From Anthopleura xanthogrammica (lineage: Eukaryota > Cnidaria > Anthozoa > Actiniaria > Actiniidae): a stretch of 64,000 nt of DNA. The notes under the pieces are model-generated. The model was not told the DNA's origin, did no database searches, and was given only the letters and a program-made list of their open reading frames with translations. Positions within the stretch are counted from its first letter, which is position 1, and each line of letters begins with the position of its first letter. The stretch covers positions 266,501 through 330,500 of the forward strand of contig OZ025219.1 in assembly GCA_964019055.1 (NCBI GenBank), written 5' to 3'. The translations under genes were made by a program, and so were the position numbers. Shown here piece by piece: positions 1-10,964 of this stretch.

Positions 1-750
1 GAGATAACGTTTCCGACTGTTTTTCCGGTTGAGGGGAATTCGAGCATGAATATTTCCCGCTCTGGGAATAAACAAGTTTCTAAATTAAAGACTAGGAGCG
101 CGTATGAACACATTTATTTGAATTTGTCAAGAGTTTGTTCCCTTTCTTTTCTTCTTTTCTTTAGACTTCTTTTACTTTTCTTTTCCTAAAGCCGAAAGCC
201 TACTTTGAGCATATTTATTCCACATGAAGTGAATAGTTGAATGGTGAAATACTTCTTTAATTGAGTGTTGCATCTCTACGTTAGGAAGGTTTATAATTTT
301 GACTGCTACGTCAAAATTGTCTCACGATTGAGGATCATGATTTGTGGGGGACCGCGACATTTCGACTGCAAGCTGCTAGTCTTCATCAGGCGATGGTGTA
401 GTCGACAAACGAATAAGTATCATTTCTTTAAAACTAGCCGCTTGTAGGCAACAAAATGGACCTAGTGGGAGGATACTACATTACCTTGTCGTCTGTCATT
501 TGAAAATGAAACTTTTTTTTATATAAAATATATTTCTTTTTTACTTTTTGTGTTTTTTTTTTACTTTCCTCAATTACCCTCTGAAGTCAGCTTTTTGTGG
601 GAGGATGTGAAAACCAAAGAACAAGTAAAGATGCACACCACTATGAAACAACTGGTCCCGTGTAATAAATCAGTGTTGAGAATTCAACAACCATTAAATA
701 TATCAAATTGAAAATCCGAGTTGCAACTGTCTGATGGTTCTAGCATATCA
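1..750. other. intergenic, no gene seen
   Basis: AT-rich sequence with T-runs. The only open frame (about 60 codons from 265, +) has no recognisable domain and no coding character. Nothing is supportable here. Confidence 0.5.
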
Positions 751-917
751 CACATAGCACCCTACAAGGCTTACTTTTGCCTTCGTCACATAGCACCCTA
801 CAAGGCTAGTTTTGCCTTCGTCACATAGCACCCTACAAGGCTAGTTTTGCCTTCGTCACATAGCACCCTACAAGGCTAGTTTTGCCTTCGTCACATAGCA
901 CCCTACAAGGCTAGTTG
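751..917. repeat. 35-bp tandem repeat
   Basis: About 4.5 head-to-tail copies of a 35-36 bp unit that starts CACATAGCACCCTACAAGGC and ends TTTTGCCTTCGT. Unit starts are near 751, 787, 822, 857 and 892; the last copy is truncated. The copies are nearly identical, so the array is recent or homogenised. Minisatellite, not coding. Confidence 0.9.
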
Positions 918-2934
918 TGTTCGTCAGAACATATAGTTAATAGAGGGGACTCCTGTATTAACTATGGTCACAATGTTCTTGCTAAAGTCGTCAGTGGCCA
1001 ATATCTTTCTCATACGTTTTGCTAGTGACTTTAATTGACGGTTTCAATACTGAAAAACGAAAGATATGAAGGACAAGCGCATAAAAACAAGAGAGGGAAA
1101 AATAAATATATAAAAGGAATAAAAAAAGCCAAAGTTTCGAAAAATTCAACTTAATCAGCTCCCATGTGATCTCATGTAATGTTTACCTTGTTTATTCATG
1201 CTCGAATTCCCCTTAATCGGAAAACAGTCCTTGAGAACGTAATCTCGTGTGATAATATGTCAGTACTTGCCAAAACATATATTATTGTGTCATGTTATTA
1301 TAAAGCTATCATTCATTGTAAAAAGCGCTGGTCTGCCTTGTCTTTACTATTTGCAGATCAGTGTTGTGTATTTGTAAATGGTTAACCAAAGTAATCTTGA
1401 ACTAGAAATAGTGCTTTTTATTTCCACCAATAACTAGACGAGCTTTCTAGAAGAAATCCATTCAAGTGAAAACGGCTCGCCGAAGGCATTTATCCAACAT
1501 AATAGAAGTCTCTGAATCTCAAGATCTGCTTCAAACGACGGTCAGGCTGCTATTATGTCTATTTATTGGCAGATTATCCGCACGGGTGGGACCTTGAAAT
1601 AAGTTAGGACAGAGCTCTAATAGGTTTCTTCTGACCAATTTTATTTTTATTATTTTTATAATTTTCGCTTCGCTACGCACGGTCCGTATATTATAACCTC
1701 GTGCCATCCGCCTTCCTATTCAATCAAATGGTATTTCCGAGTACAAGCAATAGAGTTAATATTATAATTACGGTTCTGACGTAACACAATTTAAGCATGT
1801 ATACTGTGCGTCCTGAAATAGACAACGAAAGATTACATGTCTTACAATCCCTAAAACTCTGAGAACATTCAGCAAATACTTTTTTGAGAAAGATTTTTTT
1901 CAACATACTATTATAAGCTTTTTACAAAAAAGTTCTATATATGACTCTAAAACTACTCAAGATATTACTTTCAAGCTTTCATATCTTTGAAACGTCCGTG
2001 ACGGTAGTCGCAAACTTTTTTTACACTGTGCTTGAGTTTTATTTCTTTCTTATTCACTTGTTGTATTCAACACACCAACACAGTCCCAACTAGTAACCAC
2101 TAGTCATTATCAGTGAATCCCTTTTTACACGGTATTCCCTTCTTATTCACTCGTCGTAGTATCAGACCAATTCACGGTTTTCGGCGGCCATTTTGAATTG
2201 GGGCAAATCCGGCAAAATATATTCAAATCTGGATATTGGAAAGCTACAAATTGAGAAAATAAGATTTTTGTTTTCATATAAAACGTTGGGCACGAACGGC
2301 ACGTGAGTTATGGGAATTGTAGAAAAAAAGAGTGACTCGTAAATGGTAGCTAAAATACTTACTTTCATCTTATTCTCTGTCCGACAGTTGCTGTACATGC
2401 TTCCTGGTTATTGAAGTTTAAATTTCGAAAATCCGACAAAATTGAGCGGAGCTACGGGAAGTCAAAGTGATCCAGTTTTCTATTTTTTCCTTCTCAGTTA
2501 ACTTAGCCCAGTGGCTCTAATACTATGCTTATATTATATTTCGTGAATTTCACTCATAATCATTTCACTCGTGAGAAATTTCTTCTACCCGATCTCTCAT
2601 TCCGTCGTACCCAGATCCTACTCATTAGCCAAATCGAAGATTCTGGGAAACCCTACTGACCGGAAGCCAGAATCTTGCGACCAGGTCGTCAGAGCACATG
2701 CTCCATCTCAGGATCGCTGACTGTAAAATTCCGGCTCAACCTTTCTAACGGCTTGTTTAAGACTTCTATTTGAAAAAGTTTTAAATTTTCGACAAATGGA
2801 AATAGGATTTGATTCAGCAGATTCAGGGGGAGGAGTCGTCAACGATGTTTTTTGTATTGACTGTATTCAAAACTATATTTAAACATTATTATATAGACAC
2901 TAGTGTTTTACTGGGAAATACGCCACTGGTATTT
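918..2934. other. intergenic, at most one weak open stretch
   Basis: No convincing gene. A 49-codon stretch at 1451-1597 (+) is open, starts right after an acceptor-like TTTCTAG and uses CpG-rich codons, but has no ATG and no recognisable motif. I regard it as a weak exon candidate only (about 0.15). Confidence 0.4.
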
Positions 2935-2984
2935 TTCATACAAACTACATCCGGGACCTCAGTGACATATTTTCACACGTGAAG

Positions 2985-3150
2985 ATATCGATGACGTCAC
3001 TTCCAATGTTTTCCCGCTCACTTTAACGCGCCTTGTGTAGTTTTTTGTTTAAAAAGAAAATTACACGTTGGCTTGAAGATATGAAGTTTATCTTCTCGTG
3101 TTGAAAATATTTCACCACTCGAAGATAAACTTCATATCTTCAAGCCACTG
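2985..3150. repeat. foldback element with perfect hairpin
   Basis: A 26-bp perfect inverted repeat (3070-3095 against 3121-3146, core GGCTTGAAGATATGAAG) is separated by 25 bp that is itself partly self-complementary. A CRE-type palindrome TGACGTCA lies at 2992-2999 just upstream. Looks like a non-autonomous foldback (MITE-like) element; outer boundaries not defined. Confidence 0.65.
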
Positions 3151-3179
3151 CGTAATATTTTCATTTTAATTTTTTAATA

Positions 3180-3240
3180 GTAAAGGGCCTAAAGCAGACT
3201 TAGATAGACGCTATATAAATTGTATATCATCATTATATTA
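3180..3240 (+). repeat. SINE-like 3' tail
   Basis: The stretch with GACGCTATATAAATTGTATA followed by an ATC/ATT-rich run resembles 3' ends of short interspersed elements. The head is not recognisable, so this is a truncated copy at best. Confidence 0.35.
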
Positions 3241-3775
3241 TGTTTTCAAAACTTTATGTGCAACTTGACAATTACTGTTGCTTTCATTAAATTTCACTTC
3301 AGTTGCTTTGACTAATGAAGAAGTAACAGGAACTTCTTGAACTCGTGTCTTTGTCTTTTCGTACTTATCATTAGCAAACTAAACAAAACGCATCATTTCC
3401 ATTATACTCTATTCAAAAATCATACAAATATATCTATACAAAGAAAAAGGTCTTGGACTGAAAATAATTTTTCCATCAAATCCTTAGCGTTACAATATTG
3501 TTGTAATATTAGTTGAGGGCCGTAAGATAGAAAACTGTAAATGGTTATTGCATTTTCCACTTGAAATAAAATGATTATATTGTATTGTACTGCAATAGGG
3601 ATAAATGCATCCGGCACTCAGTGATAATGAAGGCATGGTTCTGTAGGTGTACAAGTGAGGAGAATTAAGGCCTGGGTGATCACAGATCACAGAACATTCA
3701 CATTAGACACCACAACACCTGCAGGTGTACTAAGGCTCAAAACGAGCGATTCCAGTCATTCCACCAAAGTGTACC

Positions 3776-4816
3776 ATGGCATCTGGCATCAAAATGAGAG
3801 GAGGAAAAGGAAGGCAGTTCATCTTCAACATCACCAACCATTCCAATTGTACACATGTACAAGAACCATGTCTGGATTTAACAGCACTTCTAATATACCT
3901 ATCCTTGGTCTGTATCGTAGGAGTAGTCAGTAACATTCTCTTGCTCTATTCTGACTACAAGGAATGGAAGAAACGTAAAACACCAGATAAAATCCTGATT
4001 TGTAACGTTACCATCGCCAACATGGTTGCCTTGTTGATCAGCTTGCCATTCCAAGCAGTCCATTTGTCGCTAGCAAGTGAAGTAATTCGTTGTGGTAAGA
4101 GCCCTACAACTGGTTTGATTACAGTGCAGAAAAACTCTCTGATCATCTGTACACTAGCTTCTGTCGCGACACTTGGTGTCTTAGGCATCGACAGATTGGA
4201 TGCTCTGACCAAATTTGCTCATCAAAGAAAGCTTACAGTCAAGTCGGCTTTCATCACCAGTGTCCTGGTCTGGGTATGTTCTCTCTTTACTCTGCCGCCC
4301 TCCTCGATGCTTGACATCAACATGCCATTAATAATATCGATCTGGATATCCATTAGTTGCGCTGTTATCGTCATTTCACTTCTGTTAGCCACAAGAAGGA
4401 TTCGTAAACACCGACAAGAGGTCGCTCAGATGTTTGAAGCAAGACACGTTAGAGCTGAGATCAAGTTCACTAAAGCCGTCGTTGCCTTGTGCTTTTGCTA
4501 TGTTGTTTTCATGCTGCCACATCTGATCATCTCATTCCAAGTCATCTTGAACCCCACCATGAATCGTACTTTGAAGTGTGTCCAGTCCTTGTCAACAATC
4601 ATATCATACCTAAGCTTCACGTTGCTTCCTGTTGCCTACTTTGTCATGGATCGTAGGATGCTCTCATCAGTTCTCCCAATGCCCAAAGCTTTATCAACTT
4701 CTGTTTCCAACACTACGAACGCAGTCAAGAGCACAACTCACGTTAAGAAGCACGATCATCCGCGTACCGGAGCAACACACGTTAAGAAGCACGATCAGCC
4801 GCGTACCGGAGCTTAA
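3776..4816 (+). CDS. divergent class A (rhodopsin-like) GPCR, intronless
   Basis: A 346-residue seven-transmembrane protein in one exon. The start is chosen because ACCATGG is an ideal initiation context and the N-terminus then carries three N-glycosylation sequons (N18, N21, N24). Membrane segments lie near residues 37-58, 72-98, 113-138, 157-175, 184-205, 233-255 and 270-291. Class A marks: N53 in TM1 (VSNILLLY), DRL at 139-141 in place of DRY, FMLPH in TM6 in place of CWxP, and LPVAY in TM7 in place of NPxxY. The usual TM2 aspartate is not evident. A plasma-membrane receptor for an unknown ligand is inferred. The C-tail ends in two 13-residue repeats (THVKKHDxPRTGA, residues 321-346). Just past the stop, another frame reads on as a lysine-rich tail, so the 3' end may be frameshifted or polymorphic. 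Expression is not shown by sequence; a decaying paralogue is possible but the frame is intact. Confidence 0.82.
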   Translation: MASGIKMRGGKGRQFIFNITNHSNCTHVQEPCLDLTALLIYLSLVCIVGVVSNILLLYSDYKEWKKRKTPDKILICNVTIANMVALLISLPFQAVHLSLASEVIRCGKSPTTGLITVQKNSLIICTLASVATLGVLGIDRLDALTKFAHQRKLTVKSAFITSVLVWVCSLFTLPPSSMLDINMPLIISIWISISCAVIVISLLLATRRIRKHRQEVAQMFEARHVRAEIKFTKAVVALCFCYVVFMLPHLIISFQVILNPTMNRTLKCVQSLSTIISYLSFTLLPVAYFVMDRRMLSSVLPMPKALSTSVSNTTNAVKSTTHVKKHDHPRTGATHVKKHDQPRTGA

Positions 4817-5454
4817 GGCAAAGACAACTCCCGCTAAAGCAGGTGCGATCAAGAAAAAATGAAGATCTTTGTAAATCATAAATCTAATTATCCACTGAAC
4901 TGTATGTTAGAATTGCAATTCAGCAAATATATGTTAATATTATATAAATCCCTCAGTTCAAAATGACAACTGTAACTTTCTTATGTTATTTAGAGTTTGA
5001 TCCGGCCTTTACATTTCTACATTATCAAATACTCAGCCTTGTTGGTGCAAGAATGACATATTTCACCCTGTTGGGTCGTCTCTTTTGCACCCTCTACTTA
5101 TCCTTCGTTCTTATTCTCATCTTTGTAACATTAATTTTTGCATTTGTGCAAAATAAAGAAATCTTTGAACCTGGTGTCAGAGTCAGCGTAATAAAAGAAA
5201 TCGTGATTCGAGAAAAGGGTGTTCTGGTGCAAAGACAACTGAGAAACTTAAGAAGAAACGTCGAACAAGTAATGAAACTCCCAAATAAACAAATTCTATT
5301 TGCTTTCCGAATTCTATGTGAAAATATTGACAACTTTCTGGCTGGAATTAGACGAGTGGTTTTACTTATTTATTTATTGTAAAAATTAGCAAAATATTGC
5401 GCTGGAACGACTCACTAGATGTATTATTTTATTCTGCACTATGATGTGATTTAG

Positions 5455-5578
5455 CTTGTGTAGCTAGCGGTTTTAGGGGGAAAACCTCCCCTTCTCTTCC
5501 CCTTTCCCCTTTCCCTCCCCCTCCCCTCTCCCTTTACCGTCTCTCCAGAACCCTAAAACCGTCAGCTACGCATGTTAA
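5455..5578. repeat. foldback flanking a polypyrimidine tract
   Basis: Imperfect arms (TAGCTAGCGGTTTTAGGG on the left, CCCTAAAACCGTCAGCTACG on the right) enclose about 70 bp of almost pure C/T. A MITE-like insertion is likely. The upstream 139-codon open frame at 4963-5382 is not called as a gene. Confidence 0.6.
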
Positions 5579-6566
5579 GTGTGATTCGAATATTTATATT
5601 TTTTGATTGGTACTTGAACAAAAATAGTCCAAAAATTGCACCTCCTGTAAATTTTACTGCAACACTCTTTGGGAGTTTAATAAAAATCACTGGAGTAAAG
5701 TTTTTCTTGACATTCGTATGGGAAGTATCATATCAAGGCCAGACATAAATATACAAAGAGCATTTCAGTGTTATTTACTTGCAGTCTCTTACTTAACCTT
5801 ATCTTAAGATTTTATGTCAGCGGTGAGCACGAGAAGAATTATTTTAAGGTATCTGATAATAGTGGAGTTTTCTACCATAGGTCTTAATGCAAATTTGTGG
5901 ACTCCAGTCCATTTGTACCCTTAAATCTTTTTCTCTCTTGTATACCATAAGTTGCGACAATCACGAATTGTTTCACTTTCATAGACGTCAACTATAACCT
6001 CAATCACTTTGACATGATTTCTCAGAACTGTTCGTACCATTCGGTTTAGTTCAGTGTTAATAACTTTTTGTTCGAAATTGGAAGAGTTTCTCGGAAACTT
6101 ATTATGAACTTGTGATCCCCTGGTGTCGGAACGAAAAGCAAGAACGTATACTAGCTACAGAAATAAGGTTATATTTTATTGAACGCACTAAAACTTTAAA
6201 AATGAACAGAACACTGATTTGGGTGACCCAAAATCTATGAACCCAAAATGTGTTCGCTAGAACACCTCTAGACTGCATGAATAAAAGCCTTGATTAATTG
6301 ATTATCACTTTGCGATAGTCAGTGCATTTCAATCAATGATCTACTGCATACATCAATCATATTAAAAAATAAAATAAAAACAGTTGAGTCTAAAATGTCG
6401 TTAAACATGATAGTTGAACTTAGGTAATCTATTTCAGGGTTCTGGCCGTCACGTGGATTTTGTTCTCGTATTCTCTAAAATGTCTCGGGGTCTTTTCATT
6501 CTTTTCACTAAGGACTGTTTTTTAGACTGATTTTGACGCCACAGAATTTATGCCCTTGTTTGCGTC
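5579..6566. other. intergenic, nothing recognised
   Basis: AT-rich spacer between the GPCR and the BTB gene, with no open frame over 60 codons on either strand and no clear repeat. It is downstream of the minus-strand BTB gene and should hold that gene's 3' UTR. Confidence 0.5.
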
Positions 6567-6908
6567 TTAGTAATCCTTCTTCGCCATTGCTCTTCTCTTT
6601 GCTCTTATTAGTAGCTCATGAAAATGATCACCAAGCTCAAAGGCCTCTTCTTCTACCATGAGCAAATCAAATTCTTCAAAATTTTCGGGTAACGAGAGCT
6701 CCCCAGTACGGAGGTAATTCAGAATATGACGGAAAACAACTCCATCCCTATCAAAGAAGAAATTGCCTTGTGCATCGCGAGCACGTTGTTGGAGCAGCGA
6801 CCCATGCAATTTCGAACGCTGATCGCAGCGGTTCAACGTCGACTGAGTGGTAAGGTACACTTGGCCTCCAATGTTCAATCCAATAGGATTTTCACTCGCT
6901 GCAGACAT
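6567..6908 (-). CDS. BTB/POZ (KCTD T1-type) domain-only protein
   Basis: 113 residues from the ATG at 6908; an in-frame ATG seven codons upstream (6929) is possible. It reads NIGGQVYLTTQSTL, then FFFDRDGVVFRHILNYLRTG, then ELSLPENFEEFDLL, which is the potassium-channel-tetramerisation (T1/KCTD) form of the BTB fold. In known KCTD proteins this fold oligomerises and binds cullin-3 or other partners in the cytosol. The protein stops soon after the BTB domain (ends MAKKDY) and has no C-terminal KCTD domain, unlike its paralogue at 9478-10143. The region between the first strand and FFFDRDG (CDQRSKLHGSLLQQRARDAQ) is divergent, so oligomerisation may be altered. It could be a free-standing BTB protein, the first exon of a longer gene, or a decaying duplicate. 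Confidence 0.72.
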   Translation of the reverse strand: MSAASENPIGLNIGGQVYLTTQSTLNRCDQRSKLHGSLLQQRARDAQGNFFFDRDGVVFRHILNYLRTGELSLPENFEEFDLLMVEEEAFELGDHFHELLIRAKRRAMAKKDY

Positions 6909-7898
6909 GGTATGGGATACAGGTAACAATCAAGAAAAATCGGAAGTTTGTCGATCAACTAGAACGCTAGAAACTGGTTCCCCTTTTCCTGCGTGATAAC
7001 TTTTTCAGTTTATTCATCTGTTAACGTTTGATTGGCATTTCAATAAGCAATTTTTCTCATTGGCTAATTTTGGATTGCCTTTTCTATTATTGTCTTGGAG
7101 TGGTCATTTCTTGGAAATTGCGTGGCCTTTACCTCGTAAATTATGCAAAGTAATTTCATTGCACTGTCTGTTCCCAGTTTAATACTGAATGGGTTCCGGG
7201 TGCAACTGCTCAAAAAAACCGCTAAAACAAAGCGAAAAAATTACAACTTCGGAAAAATAATTCATGAAGAAAAAGTAAGAAAAATCTTTATAGAATTGCT
7301 TTTGGTTTTGAACCCAGCGGAAAGTGTTTTGTTTTTCTTCTCGTATACTGGAAATTAACTCAAACTAGGCAAAAATGCAACAACAACAAAAACATACATG
7401 AGGCCACGCACGATTCTCGGAAACTTCCATAAAACACGCTGTGACCCCTTAACCGCGGCGAAAACCAGACAAACAAAAGTAAAGAGACTTGAGACTAATT
7501 TTCAGCTTACATACTCTTGACAGTTCAAAAAAGTTGACAATTTATTGCTGTATAGCATTGATTTAAACACTACTTAGAAAACTACGTTGGATCGCTAATT
7601 AGGATGAGAAAAATATATTGGTTGGTCGAGTGCAACGTGGTGTCTGACGTGCGATACTTGTAGGGATAACTCTAACTTCATGGACACAGCTTACGAATAT
7701 TTATTTAGCTTAAACTGCCTTATTCTGATCTATAGTCTACAAAAGTACACAGGATCTATCTAGTAAAATCAGTGAGTAAGTATACCTTGACAGGAATGAA
7801 TAATAACACTGCGAGGTTGGGTTTCTTCATGGCATAGTCTATAGTTTTCCGTACGATATGTTAAGTACAAATTTTCTTCATCAAGTAACACGCGATGT

Positions 7899-8306
7899 CT
7901 AGTTGTTTTTTCTTTCGAACAGCCAGATTTCAGAATTGTGAATAACTTCATCACCACTACCTCCACATCCATGGGCTACTGATTTACATGTGAAACCATT
8001 CGATGTAAGAACCTTCACCCAAGCACTCCATTGCCAGCGGCCGACATAACCGCCTTGAGGATTAATTTTGACAACACTTTCACATGTGAAGGGTTCTAAG
8101 CTGCCACTATTCGCATACCTACTTCCATTCGAAAAGCCGGTGATCCTCATTCCACCATACTGGATATCAACTCTAAAAATGGATTGTAATACATCTGTTG
8201 GTCCAATTACCTGATAGCCACCTTCAGTACCTTGAGAAGGGCGATACTGATCATGGATTTTCACCAGCTTCACATAATCAATGCTGGGACATGTTTGTTC
8301 TGCCAT
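7899..8306 (-). CDS. KCTD-type C-terminal domain without BTB
   Basis: 135 residues, starting MAEQTCPS. It aligns over its whole length with residues about 112-219 of the complete KCTD-like gene at 9478-10143. Shared features are Y-x-L-V-x-I near the start, an L-x-S-I-F segment, a late L-x-x-N-G-F-x-C motif and a final E-(I/V)-W-L-F-E-R. No BTB sequence precedes it in frame, and the nearest BTB (6567-6908) is downstream on the same strand, so a colinear BTB-CTD gene cannot be formed. Either it is a domain-only duplicate or its BTB exon lies upstream and was missed. The function of this C-terminal domain is not known to me; in other KCTD proteins the C-terminal region recruits substrates or partners. 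Confidence 0.65.
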   Translation of the reverse strand: MAEQTCPSIDYVKLVKIHDQYRPSQGTEGGYQVIGPTDVLQSIFRVDIQYGGMRITGFSNGSRYANSGSLEPFTCESVVKINPQGGYVGRWQWSAWVKVLTSNGFTCKSVAHGCGGSGDEVIHNSEIWLFERKNN

Positions 8307-8708
8307 ATTGAAATCCTCTCAACAATATTCCACGAAGTAAGTACTGCTTTGATTTGCAAGTGCTCGGGAGTGTAACCGGTGTAACTCGGACGAAGCTCCC
8401 TCACAGACTTTATTCTTCCGTTAATATCGCCGCTCAAGTCGCGTGACAAGTTGCTAGTGTAAACGGGCCTGTAGAGGCTGAAAGGGACTGGAGAGGAGTC
8501 TAGGAAGGTACTTCATTTATGGTACACATTATGTATCACCATCAGGATCCACCATGAGTACGTATAGGGAGTGATTCATGTTATGAAGTACCTACCGGAC
8601 TAATGATGGCAAACCGCTGAATGCAGTCGCCTTTGCAATGCCTAGCTACATGAAATGCACTAGTTTAACAAATCCAGGTCGTGCAATTCAATTTCTATTG
8701 TTTAAAGT

Positions 8709-9060
8709 TTATGTCAAGTGTCTGTACTGATTTAAGACTACAACGTTGTTGTTGCTGTTGCACGGAAAATTTTGGCGCCAAAATTCACCTAAAATTTTAA
8801 TCGCCTTTTTTTCAAGTGAGCGACATTTGCACGACGAACGACATCCTTCCACAAACATGCGCAGGGAGGGGGCACACCCCTTTTTAATTTTTGCAATGAA
8901 TTGCTTGTTTGTTTGTGGGTTTTTTTCTTTCCTATTCTGGGTGCCCTCCTCCAATTCCTGGCTCATCGCTACGCCCCTGTTTCCCCATACGAAATACATA
9001 GCTCAGAGGGAAAGAGAGCATTGTTTTAATTACAAACAAAGACTCCTGCTTCTCTAAGTT
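8709..9060. repeat. probable interspersed repeat
   Basis: Contains the palindrome TTTTGGCGCCAAAA near 8768 and GC-rich, low-coding sequence that is open on both strands. Overlapping open frames on opposite strands here look like a repeat, not a gene. Confidence 0.3.
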
Positions 9061-9477
9061 TGGTTAGAGTTTCAAGAAATACTTATGTGAAAATACTTAT
9101 GTGAAAATACTAATCCATACACTACTAATCAAAACCCCGTTGACTTCCATTGATAGCAGTTGCATTTCAGCTGAAAGAGTAGCCTGCGCAGGCCACTGAA
9201 CGAGCTACCGACGTTAAACATTGATAATTTACCTTGACTTTTTATATACGATCATCGACACATCTATTCAGAACTATATTTTCGAAACTTTAAGCGAAGA
9301 TGGACAATATGCCGTAGCATCTAATCAAGTGCTCTTAGAAAACTCTATGAAGAATATATGGGCTAAATTACACCAATTTCCCTCACGACACATTCCGATT
9401 TTCGACTTTATATCAACTTTAGCTTTCTTTATGCATGCAGTCTGATCTGTGAATCTTCAGGGTTTGAGAAAGTTGTT

Positions 9478-10143
9478 TTAGTAGTTCAACTTCACTCTCT
9501 CAAACAACCAGACTTCAATAGTTTGTCCAAAAGTTGCATGAGAGATACACCTAAATCCATTCATAAGAATGACGTTCACTACATAAAAAAATGGGACATG
9601 GCGTGGTATTTGTATATATGCATCTCGACCCAATGAAACACCAAGGTAAGCAACACCGTCTGAGGGCGAGTTCGATGATATTTTCCCACCAAAATCATTA
9701 CCCAAGTCTGGGAAAATGGACTTCAATGTGCTCTCTATCCCTACGATAAAGTAGCTATCCACACAAGTAAAGTCATTCCGTGGTTTGAATCTGATTTGAA
9801 CAAGTTCATATGTTTTGCTCGTTTGTTGTTGAGCTTTTCTTACTTTTTCTCTCAACTGTGGAAGGCCAAAGAAGTCTGCTTCTTGGAAGAGCTGCTGAAA
9901 GTCTTTGAAATCGTTAGGCAGTGAGAGTTTTTCAGTGCGAAGAAAGTTCAAGATATGACGAAACATGCAGCCATCTCTGTCGAAGAAGAAGTTATTTTGC
10001 TCATCTTTGAAGACAAGACCTTCTTGCTCTAGCATCTTGGCAAGGACGGAATCACTGAAGCGAGCTAGCGTACTGCGAAATGTCGAGTACATTTGTCCCC
10101 CAACGTTAAGGACAATCACATCAGATGAATGTTTGTTTGACAT
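9478..10143 (-). CDS. KCTD-like protein: BTB/T1 domain plus C-terminal domain
   Basis: 221 residues in one exon. Residues about 9-105 form a T1-type BTB domain: VLNVGGQMYSTFRSTLARF, then NNFFFDRDGCMFRHILNFLR, then EKLSLPNDFKDFQQLFQEAD. A linker (REKVRKAQQQTSKTYEL) leads to a conserved C-terminal domain (about 112-219) ending EVWLFERVKLNY. The family are soluble oligomeric adaptors, often for cullin-3 ubiquitin ligases or GPCR/ion-channel signalling. Which branch this belongs to cannot be settled from sequence alone. It is the only complete member of the local trio and the likely parent of the two domain-only genes downstream. The start MSNKHSSD is the first ATG before the BTB fold. No introns are needed. 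Confidence 0.85.
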   Translation of the reverse strand: MSNKHSSDVIVLNVGGQMYSTFRSTLARFSDSVLAKMLEQEGLVFKDEQNNFFFDRDGCMFRHILNFLRTEKLSLPNDFKDFQQLFQEADFFGLPQLREKVRKAQQQTSKTYELVQIRFKPRNDFTCVDSYFIVGIESTLKSIFPDLGNDFGGKISSNSPSDGVAYLGVSLGRDAYIQIPRHVPFFYVVNVILMNGFRCISHATFGQTIEVWLFERVKLNY

Positions 10144-10159
10144 TTTGGGAAAGCAAATC

Positions 10160-10610
10160 TAGTTCAGCCCAGAGGCTGTTTCGGAGTATCGATAAAATTT
10201 GAAGGTTTCTGTACTAACAAGTTACAGACAAACTGTCGGAGTTTCGACTGTAGTGGGTAATGTAAATTCACATGTTTGCGTTTTTTTTTCGGTTAAGATT
10301 GATGGATGGATTCAACTAAGTTACACGTGGCTGAACAAGACAAGTGAGCTGATATAATGTAACTAAGCAACCAGGTCTATTATTGCTACTAATTTGAACC
10401 AAAATCTCACAACATTCGCAAAACACTGATCCAACATGAACATAAAATAGTGAAAAGTCTAACAAAACGTATTTTATACTTTTCTGTTTAACATTTTGAA
10501 GGATGAAACTACACGATATTTTGGTTATGTTGTTCACATTTCAGGGATCAGTGATGAGTGCTCTAATGGATTTCCACTTCATATTTAATATATTTAAATT
10601 ACTGTACATT
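10160..10610. other. intergenic, nothing recognised
   Basis: Upstream flank of the KCTD-like gene; AT-rich with no recognisable promoter element. The 73-codon minus frame at 10316-10537 has no coding character. Confidence 0.45.
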
Positions 10611-10759
10611 TATAGAGTGCATTCAGTAAAAGCGTGAAACACTAATTACTAAATTGTGCAAAATAGTGCTAGTTGAACAAAAGAAAACAAAAGAATTAGC
10701 ATAAAATAGTACAAAATAGTGGTACTAATGTTTCATGCTTTTACTGAATGCACTCTATA
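10611..10759. mobile_element. MITE with about 36-bp terminal inverted repeats
   Basis: The left end TAGAGTGCATTCAGTAAAAG and the right end CTTTTACTGAATGCACTCTA are exact inverted copies, and the match continues imperfectly to about 36 bp. The 149-bp element has an AT-rich core with no coding capacity. TA dinucleotides at both edges suggest a Tc1/mariner-type duplication (inference). Confidence 0.85.
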
Positions 10760-10804
10760 TGGAGTGTAGAATTATTTTTAAGTTAAAACTCCAAAACCTT
10801 TGTT

Positions 10805-10915
10805 GGGTTGGTGAGTGAGTGAATGAATGAATGGAATGTACATGTACAAAAGGAACAAAAAGAATGAATAAATGGAATGAATGAATGTAATGAAATAAAA
10901 ATAGAATAAAATAAA
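10805..10915. repeat. degenerate GAAT microsatellite
   Basis: Interrupted runs of (GAAT)n and AATA-type units immediately before a SINE; simple sequence. Confidence 0.7.
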
Positions 10916-10964
10916 TGGGATTTAGCAGTGGCATCTCATCTCTATTAGCTATTCCTCCACTGAA

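Noticed and set aside
4963..5382. 139-codon plus-strand frame after the first GPCR, with a hydrophobic N-terminal half
   Set aside because: AT-rich composition, no recognisable domain, and a competing frame in its second half; lies just downstream of the GPCR without splice signals linking it.
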